Source: an uncultured Hyphomicrobiales bacterium (GTDB taxonomy: Bacteria > Pseudomonadota > Alphaproteobacteria > Rhizobiales > Devosiaceae). Taken from it: a stretch of 64,000 nucleotides of DNA. Shown here piece by piece: positions 17,751-26,734 of the stretch. The stretch lies in assembly GCA_903828145.1 (NCBI GenBank), contig CAIKKY010000007.1:124001-188000 (forward strand), in the 5' to 3' direction. Each line of letters opens with the position of its first letter. Within the stretch, counting starts at the first letter, position 1. The translations under genes and the position numbers were made by a program. The notes beneath the pieces are model-generated. The model searched no databases. It was given only the letters and a program-made list of their open reading frames with translations, and had not been told where the DNA came from.

Positions 17751-17757
17751 GGCCAGC
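17738..17757. terminator. Hairpin between convergent iolB and ammonium transporter
   Basis: GCTGGCC and GGCCAGC form a perfect 7-bp stem over a 6-nt loop, spanning the iolB stop codon and reaching to the end of the opposing gene. It lacks a T tract and could serve either strand. Confidence 0.45.
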
Positions 17758-17762
17758 ACCGA

Positions 17763-18974
17763 TCAGGGGAAATCCATCTCGGGATTGGAGCCGATGGAGT
17801 GGATCGACAGATCCGCGCCGCGGCGCTGTTCGGCGTCCGTCATCCGGATCGTGGTGAGGCGGCTGGTCACCGCATAGAGCACGTAGCCGAGCCCGAAGGC
17901 GTAAGCAGCAATCAGCACCGAGCCGATGAGCTGCGCGAGGAACGAGACCCCGCCCATGCCGCCGAGTGCCTCGAGCCCGAACACCCCTGCGGCCACGCCG
18001 CCCCATAGCCCGCACAGGCCATGCAGCGGCCAGACGCCCAGCACGTCGTCGATCTTCAGCTTCTCCTGCGTCCAGTGGAAACCCTTGACGAAGATCACGC
18101 CCGCGATCACGCCCACCACCAGCGCCCCGATGGGGTGGTAAAGATCGGACCCGGCGCAGACCGCCACGAGCCCGGCGAGCGCGCCATTATGCACAAAGCC
18201 CGGATCGCCCCGGCCCACGACGGCCGCCGCGATGATGCCGCCCACCATCGCCATGAGCGAATTGATGGCCACGAGCCCCGAGGCCCCGGCAATCGATTGG
18301 GCCGACATGACGTTGAAGCCGAACCAGCCGATGCACAGCAGCCAGGTACCAAGCGCCAGCCACGGAATGGACGAGGGCGGGAACGGGCGACCATTGGGCC
18401 CATAGCGGCCCACGCGCGGCCCCATGCGCAACACGGCGGCGAGTGCGATCCAGCCCCCCACGGCATGCACAACGATTGACCCGGCGAAATCCTTGAACGG
18501 CGCACCGAACAGCGCGGTGAACGCGGCCTGCACGCCGAAATTGCCGTTCCACACCAGACCTTCGGTGAACGGGTAGATCAGCCCCACGATGATCGACGCG
18601 GTGACGACCTGCGGCCAGAACCGCGCCCGCTCGGCGATGCCGCCTGAAATGATCGCGGGTACCGCTGCGGCGAACGTCGCGAGGAAGAAGAACTTCACAA
18701 GGCTGAAGCCCTGCGGCCCAAAGCCCGCCTCACCGCCCGAAAGCGCGGCGGCGCTGTGAAAGAAGGTCACCCCATAAGCAATCGTGTAGCCGATGAGGAA
18801 ATAGGCGAGGGTCGAGAAGGCGAAGTCGACAATGATCTTCACCAGCGCATTGACCTGGTTTTTGCTGCGCACGGTGCCCAGCTCCAGAAAGGCGAAACCG
18901 CCATGCATGGCGAACACCAGAATGGCGCCAACCAGAACGAAAAAGACATCAACGCCAGAAATGGTGTTGCTCAT
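17763..18974 (-). CDS. Ammonium transporter, Amt family (first copy)
   Basis: A channel protein of 403 residues starting at the ATG behind GGGGGGACTTC; the 52-residue upstream extension covers the promoter. Eleven hydrophobic segments are expected. The twin-His pore is visible as the His in SIVVHAVGGW and the His in WPLHGLCGLWGG, and the GWFGFN motif is also conserved. It has no signal-peptide-like N-terminal helix, unlike the second copy, and begins directly with helix 1. A sigma-54 promoter lies upstream. It probably imports ammonium when nitrogen is scarce; a sensor role is possible. Confidence 0.92.
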   Translation of the reverse strand: MSNTISGVDVFFVLVGAILVFAMHGGFAFLELGTVRSKNQVNALVKIIVDFAFSTLAYFLIGYTIAYGVTFFHSAAALSGGEAGFGPQGFSLVKFFFLATFAAAVPAIISGGIAERARFWPQVVTASIIVGLIYPFTEGLVWNGNFGVQAAFTALFGAPFKDFAGSIVVHAVGGWIALAAVLRMGPRVGRYGPNGRPFPPSSIPWLALGTWLLCIGWFGFNVMSAQSIAGASGLVAINSLMAMVGGIIAAAVVGRGDPGFVHNGALAGLVAVCAGSDLYHPIGALVVGVIAGVIFVKGFHWTQEKLKIDDVLGVWPLHGLCGLWGGVAAGVFGLEALGGMGGVSFLAQLIGSVLIAAYAFGLGYVLYAVTSRLTTIRMTDAEQRRGADLSIHSIGSNPEMDFP

Positions 18975-19032
18975 GAAGTCCCCCCAAACGCACGTCCTTA
19001 AGGCAGCGCGGACGTTTTGAGGGCTTAAGCAA

Positions 19033-19047
19033 TCAAGCGCCGTGCCA
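19033..19047 (-). promoter_or_regulatory. Sigma-54 promoter of the first ammonium transporter gene
   Basis: Minus-strand sequence TGGCACGGCGCTTGA fits the -24/-12 pattern TGGCAC-N5-TTG. It is the same 15-base core as before glnK and lies about 60 bp before the start codon. Confidence 0.85.
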
Positions 19048-19163
19048 CGGCGCTCTCCGGCAGGGTTTGTTGATGAATCAGAAGGTGATAGCCCGCGCGG
19101 CACGCCGCCGCTGCTCGCGCAGACCACCACAACCTGCCCGAAATTTGGGCGGTCAGCGGCGTT

Positions 19164-19188
19164 GCCCTGCCTAAGAGTTAGGCAGGGC
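19164..19188. terminator. Perfect hairpin in the gap between the two amt genes
   Basis: GCCCTGCCTAA and TTAGGCAGGGC form an 11-bp stem with a GAG loop. It lies downstream of the second amt gene and upstream of the first one's promoter, so it may insulate them. The 366-bp gap otherwise holds the sigma-54 promoter and a second terminator. Confidence 0.6.
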
Positions 19189-19304
19189 TTAGCGTGCGGC
19201 GTTATCCGCTGACCGGGGTGTGCAGCCCGCAGGGTTGCGAGTGGGAAGCCTCTGGAAGACCAGTGGGACCAGCGAGCTGCACGCCGCGACCTGCGGCAGG
19301 GCGA

Positions 19305-19332
19305 AGGCGGCGGGACCGGAGCCCCGCCGCCT
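19305..19332 (-). terminator. Terminator after amtB
   Basis: A 10-bp GC stem (AGGCGGCGGG/CCCGCCGCCT) lies 9 bp past the amtB stop codon on the minus strand. No long T tract follows. Confidence 0.6.
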
Positions 19333-19340
19333 GAAATCGA

Positions 19341-20693
19341 TCAGTTGTAGGCACGCTCGCCGTGGCTCGCGACATCGAGACCATCGCTCTCGGCCGATTC
19401 CGTCACGCGGGCCCCGCCGAAGATCGCCTTGACCACCAGCATGACCACAACAGTCACCACTGCCGACCAGACCATGGAGATCACCACGGCGGTAAGCTGG
19501 GTCATGAACTGGCCGCCAATCGAGTAGGCCGCCGGATCGCCGAGCGCGTAGCCACCAAGTGCGGGGGCTGCGACCACGGCCGTGCCGAGGGCACCCACGA
19601 TACCGCCCACGCCATGCACGCCGAACACGTCGAGCGCATCGTCATATTTCAGCATCGGCTTGAGCGTGACGACGGCCCACAGGCACACCACACCGGCAAC
19701 GGCACCGAGCACGATGGCGCCCATCGACCCGGCGAAACCTGCCGCAGGCGTGATGGCCACAAGACCGGCAACCGCACCCGACGCCGCGCCGAGAAGCGAG
19801 GCATGGCCCCGGGTGAACTTTTCAGCCAGCGCCCAGGCCAGAGCCGCCGCAGCCGGAGCCGTGATGGTGTTGAGCGTCGCCTGAGCGGCCAGGCCGGTGG
19901 CTTCGAGGTTGGACCCGGCGTTGAAGCCGAACCAGCCCACCCACAGCAGACACGCGCCGATAAAGGTGAACGTCAGGTTGTGCGGCGCAATCCGATCAAC
20001 CATGAAGCCTTTTCTTGGCCCGAGCATGATGGCAGCCACAAGACCGGCCACACCGGCGTTGATGTGCACAACCGTGCCGCCCGCGAAATCATAGGCGCCC
20101 AGCTTGAAGAGGTAGCCGCCCGAGAACCACACCATGTGGGCAATCGGCAGGTATGAGAAGGTGAACCACAGCGCCATGAACAGCATGACGGCGCCAAACT
20201 TCATGCGTTCAGCAATCGCACCGACAATCAGCGCCGGGGTGATGGCGGCGAACGTCAGCTGGAAGATCACGAAGGTGAGCTCGGGGATCTGCACACCGGC
20301 CGAGAACGTGGCCGCGGTGCTGGAGGGGGTGACGCCCGCAAGGAACAGCTTGGAGAAGTCACCGATGAAGGCCGAAAGACCGCCCTCGGCCGGACCATTG
20401 AAGGCCAGCGAATAGCCGAAGATCACCCACAACAGCGCAATCATCGAGAAGGTGGCCAGCACCTGCATCAGCACGCTCAGCATATTCTTGCCGCGCACGA
20501 GACCGCCGTAGAACAGGGCAAGGCCCGGAATGGTCATGGCGATCACGAGGATCGTCGAGAGCAGCATCCAGGTCGTATCGCCCTTATCGACCGTTGCAGC
20601 AGCGACCGCCGCATCCTGCGCCAGGGCGGGCAAGGCCGACACGAGACCAGCCATGCTGGCCGCCCCCGCCAATTTCAGCATCTTGTTGATCAT
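19341..20693 (-). CDS. amtB: Ammonium transporter AmtB
   Basis: A protein of 450 residues. The second of two adjacent ATG codons is chosen because GTGGAG then lies 7 nt upstream; the one before it (20696) is possible. A signal peptide (LAGAASMAGLVSALPALA) precedes a segment with DTTWMLLSTILVIAM as helix 1. The pore His residues are in GGTVVHINAGVAG and DVFGVHGVGG, and GWFGFNAGS is conserved. It forms a trimeric channel in the inner membrane, blocked by GlnK when nitrogen is plentiful. It is co-transcribed behind glnK from a sigma-54 promoter. Confidence 0.96.
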   Translation of the reverse strand: MINKMLKLAGAASMAGLVSALPALAQDAAVAAATVDKGDTTWMLLSTILVIAMTIPGLALFYGGLVRGKNMLSVLMQVLATFSMIALLWVIFGYSLAFNGPAEGGLSAFIGDFSKLFLAGVTPSSTAATFSAGVQIPELTFVIFQLTFAAITPALIVGAIAERMKFGAVMLFMALWFTFSYLPIAHMVWFSGGYLFKLGAYDFAGGTVVHINAGVAGLVAAIMLGPRKGFMVDRIAPHNLTFTFIGACLLWVGWFGFNAGSNLEATGLAAQATLNTITAPAAAALAWALAEKFTRGHASLLGAASGAVAGLVAITPAAGFAGSMGAIVLGAVAGVVCLWAVVTLKPMLKYDDALDVFGVHGVGGIVGALGTAVVAAPALGGYALGDPAAYSIGGQFMTQLTAVVISMVWSAVVTVVVMLVVKAIFGGARVTESAESDGLDVASHGERAYN

Positions 20694-20715
20694 CATCAAA
20701 CTCCACAAGAGGGGG

Positions 20716-21054
20716 TTAAAGGGCCGCCGCGCCGGATTCACCGGTGCGGATGCGGGTCACGGCCAGAAGGTCGAGGACAAAAATCTTGCCATCGCCAATG
20801 CGTCCGGTCTGGGCGCTGTCGCGGATGGCCGTCACAATGGCGTCGGCCTGGCTATCGTCGACGGCGATTTCCACTTTCAGCTTGGGCAGGAAATGCACCG
20901 CATATTCCGTACCCCGATAGATTTCGGAATGGCCCTTCTGTCGGCCATAGCCCTTTACCTCGGTCACGGTCATGCCGTGGACATCCAGCGCGTTGAGGGC
21001 TTGGCGCACCTCTTCGAGCCGTGAGGGTTTGATGATGGCAATCACGAGTTTCAT
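20716..21054 (-). CDS. glnK: Nitrogen regulatory protein PII
   Basis: A protein of 112 residues, standard PII length. The T-loop (GYGRQKGHSEIYRGTEYAV) contains Y51, the uridylylation site. The B-loop segment TGRIGDGKIFV binds ATP/ADP and 2-oxoglutarate. The gene lies 22 bp before amtB on the same strand, the classic glnK-amtB pair in which GlnK plugs the transporter in response to cell nitrogen status. Expression is probably NtrC-dependent, because a sigma-54 promoter lies 46 bp before the start. Confidence 0.97.
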   Translation of the reverse strand: MKLVIAIIKPSRLEEVRQALNALDVHGMTVTEVKGYGRQKGHSEIYRGTEYAVHFLPKLKVEIAVDDSQADAIVTAIRDSAQTGRIGDGKIFVLDLLAVTRIRTGESGAAAL

Positions 21055-21099
21055 CGATACCTCTTGGGTCGTTTCAGGACAGTCGTGCCCACTGTATAC

Positions 21100-21115
21100 T
21101 CAAGCGCCGTGCCAA
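21100..21115 (-). promoter_or_regulatory. Sigma-54 promoter of glnK-amtB
   Basis: Minus-strand TTGGCACGGCGCTTGA fits the -24/-12 consensus and shares its 15-base core with the promoter of the other amt gene. No clear NtrC palindrome was recognised nearby. Confidence 0.88.
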
Positions 21116-21323
21116 CTGACCTCTTTGGCCCTATACTCCTGATTCTATAACGATTTCAAAAACTACGTAGAAGCGGGCCTGTCTTAAGGCTCACTAGTTT
21201 TGCCTAATTTATAAGCGGTATCTTTGTGCCTTCAAGGATATTGCCTTTTATTTAGGCATGCCCTTTCGCTTGCGCTTCCGGCGCGCCGTGCTTAAGTCGG
21301 TTGAACCTGCAAGGATCACACCC

Positions 21324-22541
21324 ATGGCCGCGCAATCCTTCGATTTTGCCATTATTGGCGGGGGCCCTGTCGGGCTCAGCATGGCGCTGGCGCTGACACG
21401 GTCCATGTCCGGCCTCCGCATCGCGCTTGTTGACCGGCGCACCCTGTCGGTGCCCAAAGACGAGCGCGCCTCGGCCATTGCGGCGGGCGTGCGCCGCGTC
21501 TTTGAAGAGCTGGGCGTGTGGTCGCGAGTGGCCGATCTGGCTGAGCCGGTGCGGCAGATGAAAATCACCGATTCCGGCACCGGCGACATGGCCCGGCCCT
21601 TGTTCCTGCGCTTTGAGGGCGACGTGGCCCCCGGCGAGCCCTATGCGCATCTGGTGCCGAACAGCGCGCTGGCCAAGGCCCTGCTCGACGGCGTGCAGGA
21701 TCAGATCACTGTCTTCGCCCCGGCGGTGATTGCCAAGGTCACCACTGGGCCAGCCTCGACCCAGATCGACCTTGAGGACGGCACCAGCTTTACGGCGGCG
21801 CTGGTTATTGCCGCTGATGGCGTGAATTCCGCTATGCGCGAGAGGGCGGGCATTGGCACGCATGGCCATGATTATGGTCAGGCTGGCGTGGTGGCGACCA
21901 TCGCCCATACGCTGCCGCATGAGGGCACCGCGTTCGAACATTTCCGCCCCGCCGGGCCCTTTGCCAGCCTGCCGCTGCCGGGCAACCGCTCATCGCTGGT
22001 CTGGACCGAAACGCTGGACGAAGCCGCGCGCCTCAAGGCGCTGCCGCCCGCTGCACTGGCGCGCGAGATCGAGACGGCGATGGGCTCCAGTCTGGGGGCG
22101 GTGACGCTCGAGAGCGCGGTCGAGGCCTATCCGCTGCGGCTCAGAATCGCCAGAACCTCCATCGGCCCGCGCCTCGCCCTCATCGGCGATGCGGCCCATG
22201 TCGTGCACCCAATTGCCGGTCAGGGCCTCAATCTTGGTCTCAAGGATGTGGCCGCGCTCGCCGAAGTGCTGGTCGAAGCCCTGCGGCTCGGTCTCGATCC
22301 CGGCGCCCCCGATGTGCTGGCCCGCTATGAGCGCTGGCGGCGTCTCGATGTCGCCGTGATGGCCATGGTCACCGACGGCATGAACCGGCTGTTTTCCAAC
22401 GATCTGGCCCCGGTCCGCGCCTTGCGCGATCTCGGGTTGGGCGTCGTTGATCGCATCGGGCCGCTTAAAGGCTATATGATCGCCAAGGCGGCGGGGATTG
22501 ATCGCTCGGGCCCGCGACTGCTCCGCGGCCTGCCGATCTGA
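21324..22541 (+). CDS. FAD-dependent hydroxylase, UbiH/COQ6 family
   Basis: A flavoprotein monooxygenase of 405 residues. The ATG at 21324 follows AAGGA; the in-frame codon at 21258 lacks this. It has the FAD motif FAIIGGGPVGLSMAL, the VVIAADG-like stretch (LVIAADGVNSAMRERAG) and the second FAD motif LIGDAAHVVHPIAGQGLNLG, which is diagnostic for the ubiquinone hydroxylases. It probably hydroxylates the ring of a ubiquinone precursor at the membrane. Which position (UbiH, UbiI, UbiF or alphaproteobacterial UbiL type) cannot be decided here. Confidence 0.9.
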   Translation: MAAQSFDFAIIGGGPVGLSMALALTRSMSGLRIALVDRRTLSVPKDERASAIAAGVRRVFEELGVWSRVADLAEPVRQMKITDSGTGDMARPLFLRFEGDVAPGEPYAHLVPNSALAKALLDGVQDQITVFAPAVIAKVTTGPASTQIDLEDGTSFTAALVIAADGVNSAMRERAGIGTHGHDYGQAGVVATIAHTLPHEGTAFEHFRPAGPFASLPLPGNRSSLVWTETLDEAARLKALPPAALAREIETAMGSSLGAVTLESAVEAYPLRLRIARTSIGPRLALIGDAAHVVHPIAGQGLNLGLKDVAALAEVLVEALRLGLDPGAPDVLARYERWRRLDVAVMAMVTDGMNRLFSNDLAPVRALRDLGLGVVDRIGPLKGYMIAKAAGIDRSGPRLLRGLPI

Positions 22542-22542
22542 C

Positions 22543-22785
22543 CTAGCGCATCAGCCGCCGCGCCAGCCGATCGAGTTCTTCAGGCTCGATCTCGCGGCCT
22601 TCATCAAGGCTGAGCATCGGCACGCCAAGCTTGATGGGAAAGGCCAGCCGCGCTGCGAGCGAAATCAGTTCGGTCCCATCGCTCGACAGGATCAGCCGCG
22701 TCTTGGTCAGCGGGCAGACCAGCATTTCCAGCGTGCGCGGATCGACCACATGGCGCGGATTAGGGCGCTGGGGCGTTTCACTCAA
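22543..22785 (-). CDS. Trm112-like small protein
   Basis: An 80-residue protein of the Trm112/UPF0434 type. The core (LEMLVCPLTKTRL) retains one Cys of the zinc motif seen in larger relatives, and the later strand reads LAFPIKLGVPML. The only reasonable start is TTG, which overlaps the stop of the upstream LON-domain gene (TTGA), so translation is coupled. In yeast and archaea such proteins activate methyltransferases; the bacterial role is unclear. Confidence 0.85.
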   Translation of the reverse strand: MSETPQRPNPRHVVDPRTLEMLVCPLTKTRLILSSDGTELISLAARLAFPIKLGVPMLSLDEGREIEPEELDRLARRLMR

Positions 22786-23447
22786 TTCAGGCTCGATCCC
22801 TGCCGGCTGCCCTTGGCCATTTCGAATTCGGCCATGGCGATCAGTGTCTCGGCGCGGGCTTCAAGGCTCTGTGCTTCCAGCAGCGCCTGCTTTTCAGCCG
22901 CGCCATAGGGCGACACCATGCAGCAGAAATTCACGAGGTCCGCTGTGCCAGTCTTTTCGATCTCGTCCCAGTTGAGGTCGAAATTGCCGAATTCAGCATA
23001 GTCGCGCATCATCTTGAGGAAGCGCTGGCGATCCACGCCGTCCTCACCATAGCCATGCTCGAAATCGACCGCGAAGGCGTCAACAGCAATCATCACACGG
23101 CGGAACGGGCCCATCACCGGCAGTTCCTTGGTGAGGGTAAAGCGGCAGATGCCTTCCAGCACCACGAAGTAGCGCTGGTCTTCCTGCTCTTCGAAATGCA
23201 CGATCCGCCCCACCGTGCCGATCTGTTGCAGGGGCACCGGCCCCTCGGGGCTTTCCTCAGTCGTATCCTGCGGCTGGATCAGGCCGATCAGCCGATCATT
23301 TTTCAGCGCGTCATCGACCATATCCAGGTAGCGCGGCTCGAAAATATTGAGCGGCCGCCGCGCAAACGGCAGCAGCAGCGCCCCCGCCAGCGGGAACACC
23401 GGAATGCTGGTCGGCAGATCGGCAGGAGATTTCGGACGCTTCAACAT
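22782..23447 (-). CDS. LON substrate-binding-domain protein
   Basis: A 221-residue protein consisting only of the N-terminal domain of Lon protease (IPVFPLAGALLLPF, LNIFEPRYLDMV, IGTVGRIVHFEE). The ATPase and protease parts are absent, as is normal for this stand-alone family. The ATG follows GAGGG; an upstream in-frame extension enters the neighbouring gene. It lies between the CnoX gene and the Trm112-like gene, an arrangement common in alphaproteobacteria. It may bind unfolded peptides, but no activity is established. Confidence 0.88.
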   Translation of the reverse strand: MLKRPKSPADLPTSIPVFPLAGALLLPFARRPLNIFEPRYLDMVDDALKNDRLIGLIQPQDTTEESPEGPVPLQQIGTVGRIVHFEEQEDQRYFVVLEGICRFTLTKELPVMGPFRRVMIAVDAFAVDFEHGYGEDGVDRQRFLKMMRDYAEFGNFDLNWDEIEKTGTADLVNFCCMVSPYGAAEKQALLEAQSLEARAETLIAMAEFEMAKGSRQGSSLN

Positions 23448-23470
23448 GAGACCCTCGCCATTGCTCGTCT

Positions 23471-24415
23471 TTAGCTGAACAGCACCGATGAGAGAAGCCG
23501 CCGCCCCTTGAGTGTCGCCGGGTCTTTCGGACCCCACGCCTCGAAGAGTTCGAGAAGTTTCTTGCGCGCTCCGTCCTCGTTCCAGGTCCGGTCGCGCTTC
23601 ATCAGTGCCACCAGCGCTTCGGCCGCTTCAACCCGCTGGCCCTCGGCGTTGAACCGCACCGCAAGGTCGAACCGCGCCTGATGATCATCAGGGTTACGCT
23701 CGAGACGCCCAAGCAGTTCATCACTGGCCGAAACGCCCTGGGCCTCGGCATGCAATTTCAGCGCCGAGACGAGCGACGTGTACTCCTCGCCCTTGCGGTC
23801 CGCCTCGGGCACATCGTCGAGAACGGCCTGCGCCTGTTCATGGTTGCCCGCGAGCAGAAACACCCGCGCAAGCCCAAGAAGCGCCGGGGCGTGATCGCCC
23901 TGCTGCTGCAACACCATGCCATAAAGCTGCGCTGCCTGGTTGAGGTCGCCCATGGTCACCGCTTCACCGGCAGCTTTCACCGCCGCTGCAATTTCCGCGT
24001 CCAGCGATCCGGCGGGGGCGATCCCGGCAGGGGCACTGGCAATCACCTTATCGGCAAACTTGCGCACTTCGCTTTCGGGCAGAGCCCCCATGAAGGCATC
24101 CACCGGACGGCCCCCGGCAAACGCGAACACGGCCGGGATCGACTGAATCCCAAGCTGCCCGGCGATGGACGGGTTTTCGTCAATATTGATCTTCACCAGC
24201 CGGATCTTCCCGGCCTTCTCCCCGATCACCTTTTCAAGGCTCGGCGTCAGCTGGCGGCACGGGCCGCACCAGGGGGCCCAGAAATCCACCAGCACCGGCG
24301 CTTCGAGCGAGGCATCGATCACATCCGCCTTAAAGGCACGATCGGTCGAGTCCTTGATCAGCGCCGCTGCGGGCACGGCGGCGGGGGATTGAGGGGTGAT
24401 GCCGTTTAAAACCAT
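23471..24415 (-). CDS. Thioredoxin-domain co-chaperone (CnoX/YbbN-like)
   Basis: A protein of 314 residues. Residues 20-130 are a thioredoxin fold with an intact CGPC pair (C50, C53) within DFWAPWCGPCRQL. The rest is a helical TPR-like region (AAQLYGMVLQQQGDHAPALLGLAR and later repeats). Relatives hold unfolded proteins during oxidative stress and hand them to GroEL/DnaK. Keeping both Cys residues differs from E. coli YbbN, which lacks the redox pair, and suggests the redox-active form. It is the first gene of a three-gene minus-strand unit. Confidence 0.88.
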   Translation of the reverse strand: MVLNGITPQSPAAVPAAALIKDSTDRAFKADVIDASLEAPVLVDFWAPWCGPCRQLTPSLEKVIGEKAGKIRLVKINIDENPSIAGQLGIQSIPAVFAFAGGRPVDAFMGALPESEVRKFADKVIASAPAGIAPAGSLDAEIAAAVKAAGEAVTMGDLNQAAQLYGMVLQQQGDHAPALLGLARVFLLAGNHEQAQAVLDDVPEADRKGEEYTSLVSALKLHAEAQGVSASDELLGRLERNPDDHQARFDLAVRFNAEGQRVEAAEALVALMKRDRTWNEDGARKKLLELFEAWGPKDPATLKGRRLLSSVLFS

Positions 24416-24603
24416 GTTTTCTTTCCTCTGGCCGAGGGCCTGTCTACGGGGAAAAGCTGTTCTTTTTCATGCGCCCGGTCCGAGTTGGACGCAAGCCTTG
24501 TTGCACCGGTCATAGAACCCTAATTATTGGGTTGCATTCAGTCAGTTGATTGGGCATATAGGCGCGCGTTGGGCCGCTGCCAAGCAGCGGATCGACATGG
24601 AGT

Positions 24604-24678
24604 GCGGGTGTAGCTCAGGGGTAGAGCATAACCTTGCCAAGGTTAGGGTCGAGGGTTCGAATCCCTTCGCCCGCTCCA
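24604..24678 (+). tRNA. tRNA-Gly (anticodon GCC)
   Basis: A 75-nt cloverleaf with acceptor GCGGGTG/CGCCCGC, D arm TAGCTCAGGGGTAGAGC, anticodon stem TAACC/GGTTA and loop TTGCCAA with anticodon GCC. The T arm contains GGTTCGAATCC, and CCA is encoded. Confidence 0.96.
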
Positions 24679-24701
24679 TTTTCTCTCACGAGAAGCTGAA
24701 A

Positions 24702-24727
24702 AAGGCGCCGTCAGGCGCCTTTTTGCT
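24702..24727 (+). terminator. Terminator after tRNA-Gly
   Basis: The stem AGGCGCC/GGCGCCT is followed by TTTTTGCTTTT, 25 bp past the tRNA. Confidence 0.85.
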
Positions 24728-24750
24728 TTTCTGGTGGCTGCGTGAACCGT

Positions 24751-25551
24751 TTAGCCCCGCTTCACCCGCTTGATCGCGCCGGCCTGCGGATCGTAGCCGC
24801 GCGCGGCAAGGAGAAACGCAATCAGGGTTGTACCCGCCACCACGCCGAGCGAAACCAGCTCCAGCTGGCCATAGGCGGCAAAGCGCACCAGTTCCACGGC
24901 GTAGGTGAAGGGGTTGGACACAGCCAGCCAGTAGATGATGAACGCCCCGGCCTCGCGCAGCTTCCAAAGCGGGTAAAGCGCGCCCGAGAGGAAGAACATC
25001 GGGAAGACCACGAAATTCATCATGCCTGCGAAGTTCTCGATCTGCCGCGTGTAGACCGAAACAAGAAGGCCGATTGAGCCCAGCATCAGGCCGGTAACGA
25101 CCACCGCCGGCAAAATGTACAGCCAGCCCGTCAGCGGGAAGCCGAAACCCACCAGCCGGGCCACGATCAGGAACAGATAGGTCTGGAGCACCGCCAGCGC
25201 CGTGGCGGCGCAGATCTTGGAAAACAGCAGGAACCAGCGCGGCAGCGGCGTCACCAGCATCACGCGCATCACCCCCGCCTCGCGGTCATAGACCATCGAG
25301 AGGGCCGATTGCATGCACTGGAACAGCACCACAATGCCGATCAGGCCCGGCAGCACATATTCCTGGTAGGGCACATAGGTGACATAGGGCGGGATGATGG
25401 ACACGCCCAACACGTCATGCAGGCCCGCCGCAAACACGATGAGCCAGAGTGCCGGGCGCACCAGCGAAGACAGCATACGCTCGGTCTGGCGCAGGAATTT
25501 GGCGATCTCGCGCCAGGTGATGGCGGAAAAGCCCAGCCAGAAGATACTCAT
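24751..25551 (-). CDS. ABC-2 type permease of a PQQ-dehydrogenase-linked system (PedC/LutF-like)
   Basis: An inner-membrane protein of 266 residues with six hydrophobic segments, of the ABC-2 export-type permease fold (REAGVMRVMLVTPLPRWFLLF, PMFFLSGALYPLWKL). By pattern and neighbours it belongs to the permeases found with PQQ alcohol dehydrogenases. Homologues in Pseudomonas putida (PedC) and Methylorubrum (LutF) are tied to lanthanide transport. It follows the binding-protein gene by 10 bp; its likely ATPase is encoded at 30895-31653. Transport direction is uncertain because the fold resembles exporters. Confidence 0.8.
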   Translation of the reverse strand: MSIFWLGFSAITWREIAKFLRQTERMLSSLVRPALWLIVFAAGLHDVLGVSIIPPYVTYVPYQEYVLPGLIGIVVLFQCMQSALSMVYDREAGVMRVMLVTPLPRWFLLFSKICAATALAVLQTYLFLIVARLVGFGFPLTGWLYILPAVVVTGLMLGSIGLLVSVYTRQIENFAGMMNFVVFPMFFLSGALYPLWKLREAGAFIIYWLAVSNPFTYAVELVRFAAYGQLELVSLGVVAGTTLIAFLLAARGYDPQAGAIKRVKRG

Positions 25552-25561
25552 GTCTCAGCTT

Positions 25562-26734
25562 TCATTGGGGTTGGCACTTGCTTTCTGCCTGGTCGGCCCC
25601 AAGCGTATCAAGCACGTTCACCTGGTGCAGGAATTCCGAGAATGGAGCCGCCTCGATAATGGCGTTACTGGTCGCCAGCACCATGGGCTGGCGCAACTGC
25701 CCGTCCCAGGCACGGAAGCTCATCTTATAGCCCTTGGACCCATCGACGGCAAAGCGCTTGCCGCGCAGATAGGTCGCAACGGCTTCGGGGTCTTCCGAAT
25801 TGGCTTTCACATAGGCGTTGGCAATGGATTTCGCCGCAATCCAGGTGTCGTAATCTTCGGGGCTCATATAGCGCCCGCCCACGGCCTCGCGCTGGAAGCG
25901 CAGAGTGACCTGCGTTGCCCCATCACGATCCCATGACCAGTGCCATTCCGACGCGGTAAGGCCGGTCGACCCGATCACCGGGCGCGGCTGCTGGGTGGCG
26001 TAGTTGAGATAACGCGCATATTCGCCCAGGCTGTCAGCGACATAGACCACATCATAATCAATGCCACCGGTTATCAGCAGCGTGTTGTTATTCTCGCGGT
26101 TCGCCGGGTCCGTGCTCATCGTGAAAACGCGCCGGTCGACGATCTTCACGCCCATGCGCTGCGCCGATTGCTGGAAGCTGTCGGCCATCTCCGTATCGCG
26201 CGGCTGCTGACCGACGAGCATCAGAACGCGGGTCCAGTTCCGGTGCCGGAGGAACTGCGCATAGGTATCGGTGATCATGCGGTCCGAGGCGCCTGAATGG
26301 ATCAGGTTGGGCTGGCACAGATCGCGCAAGCCATTCTGCGGCGCGGTAGCATTGATGAGCGTGACCTTCAGGTCCTTGGTGGCGGCAGCGACCTGCGCAA
26401 CCAGCTCCCCAGGCAGATCAAGAATGACGAAGCGCTCACCGGCTGCGGCCATGGCCTGCACCTTGGCGATAGCGTCATTCGCATCGACGGCCTGGGCCTC
26501 ATCGAGCGCAATGGTCATGCCCACCGCGTCGGTGTTCACCTTCATATCGGAAAGGCCCATGCGCGCGCCTTCGACCGGCACCAGCGCCGGCGCAATCTGA
26601 ATGCGCGTATAGGCCATTTCCGGATGGTAGCGGACATCATCGGTGAGGCCGACAAAGCCGATTTTCACATCGGCCGCCTGGGCGGCTCCAGCGAGGGCGA
26701 GGCCCGCCAGAAGGCAAAGCGCAAGTCTAGTCAT
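25562..26734 (-). CDS. Periplasmic binding protein of the PQQ-linked ABC system (LutA-like)
   Basis: A 390-residue protein starting at the ATG at 26734, giving a good signal peptide (LALCLLAGLALAGAAQA). The mature part has a type I binding-protein fold (VKIGFVGLTDD, a central DTYAQFLRHRNWTRVLMLVG and VIGSTGLTASEW). It is related to the substrate-binding subunits annotated for PQQ-dependent alcohol dehydrogenase systems. Homologues called LutA/PedA-type act in lanthanide acquisition, so a rare-earth complex is the candidate ligand. It overlaps the beta-propeller gene by 8 bp and is followed by the permease. Confidence 0.8.
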   Translation of the reverse strand: MTRLALCLLAGLALAGAAQAADVKIGFVGLTDDVRYHPEMAYTRIQIAPALVPVEGARMGLSDMKVNTDAVGMTIALDEAQAVDANDAIAKVQAMAAAGERFVILDLPGELVAQVAAATKDLKVTLINATAPQNGLRDLCQPNLIHSGASDRMITDTYAQFLRHRNWTRVLMLVGQQPRDTEMADSFQQSAQRMGVKIVDRRVFTMSTDPANRENNNTLLITGGIDYDVVYVADSLGEYARYLNYATQQPRPVIGSTGLTASEWHWSWDRDGATQVTLRFQREAVGGRYMSPEDYDTWIAAKSIANAYVKANSEDPEAVATYLRGKRFAVDGSKGYKMSFRAWDGQLRQPMVLATSNAIIEAAPFSEFLHQVNVLDTLGADQAESKCQPQ

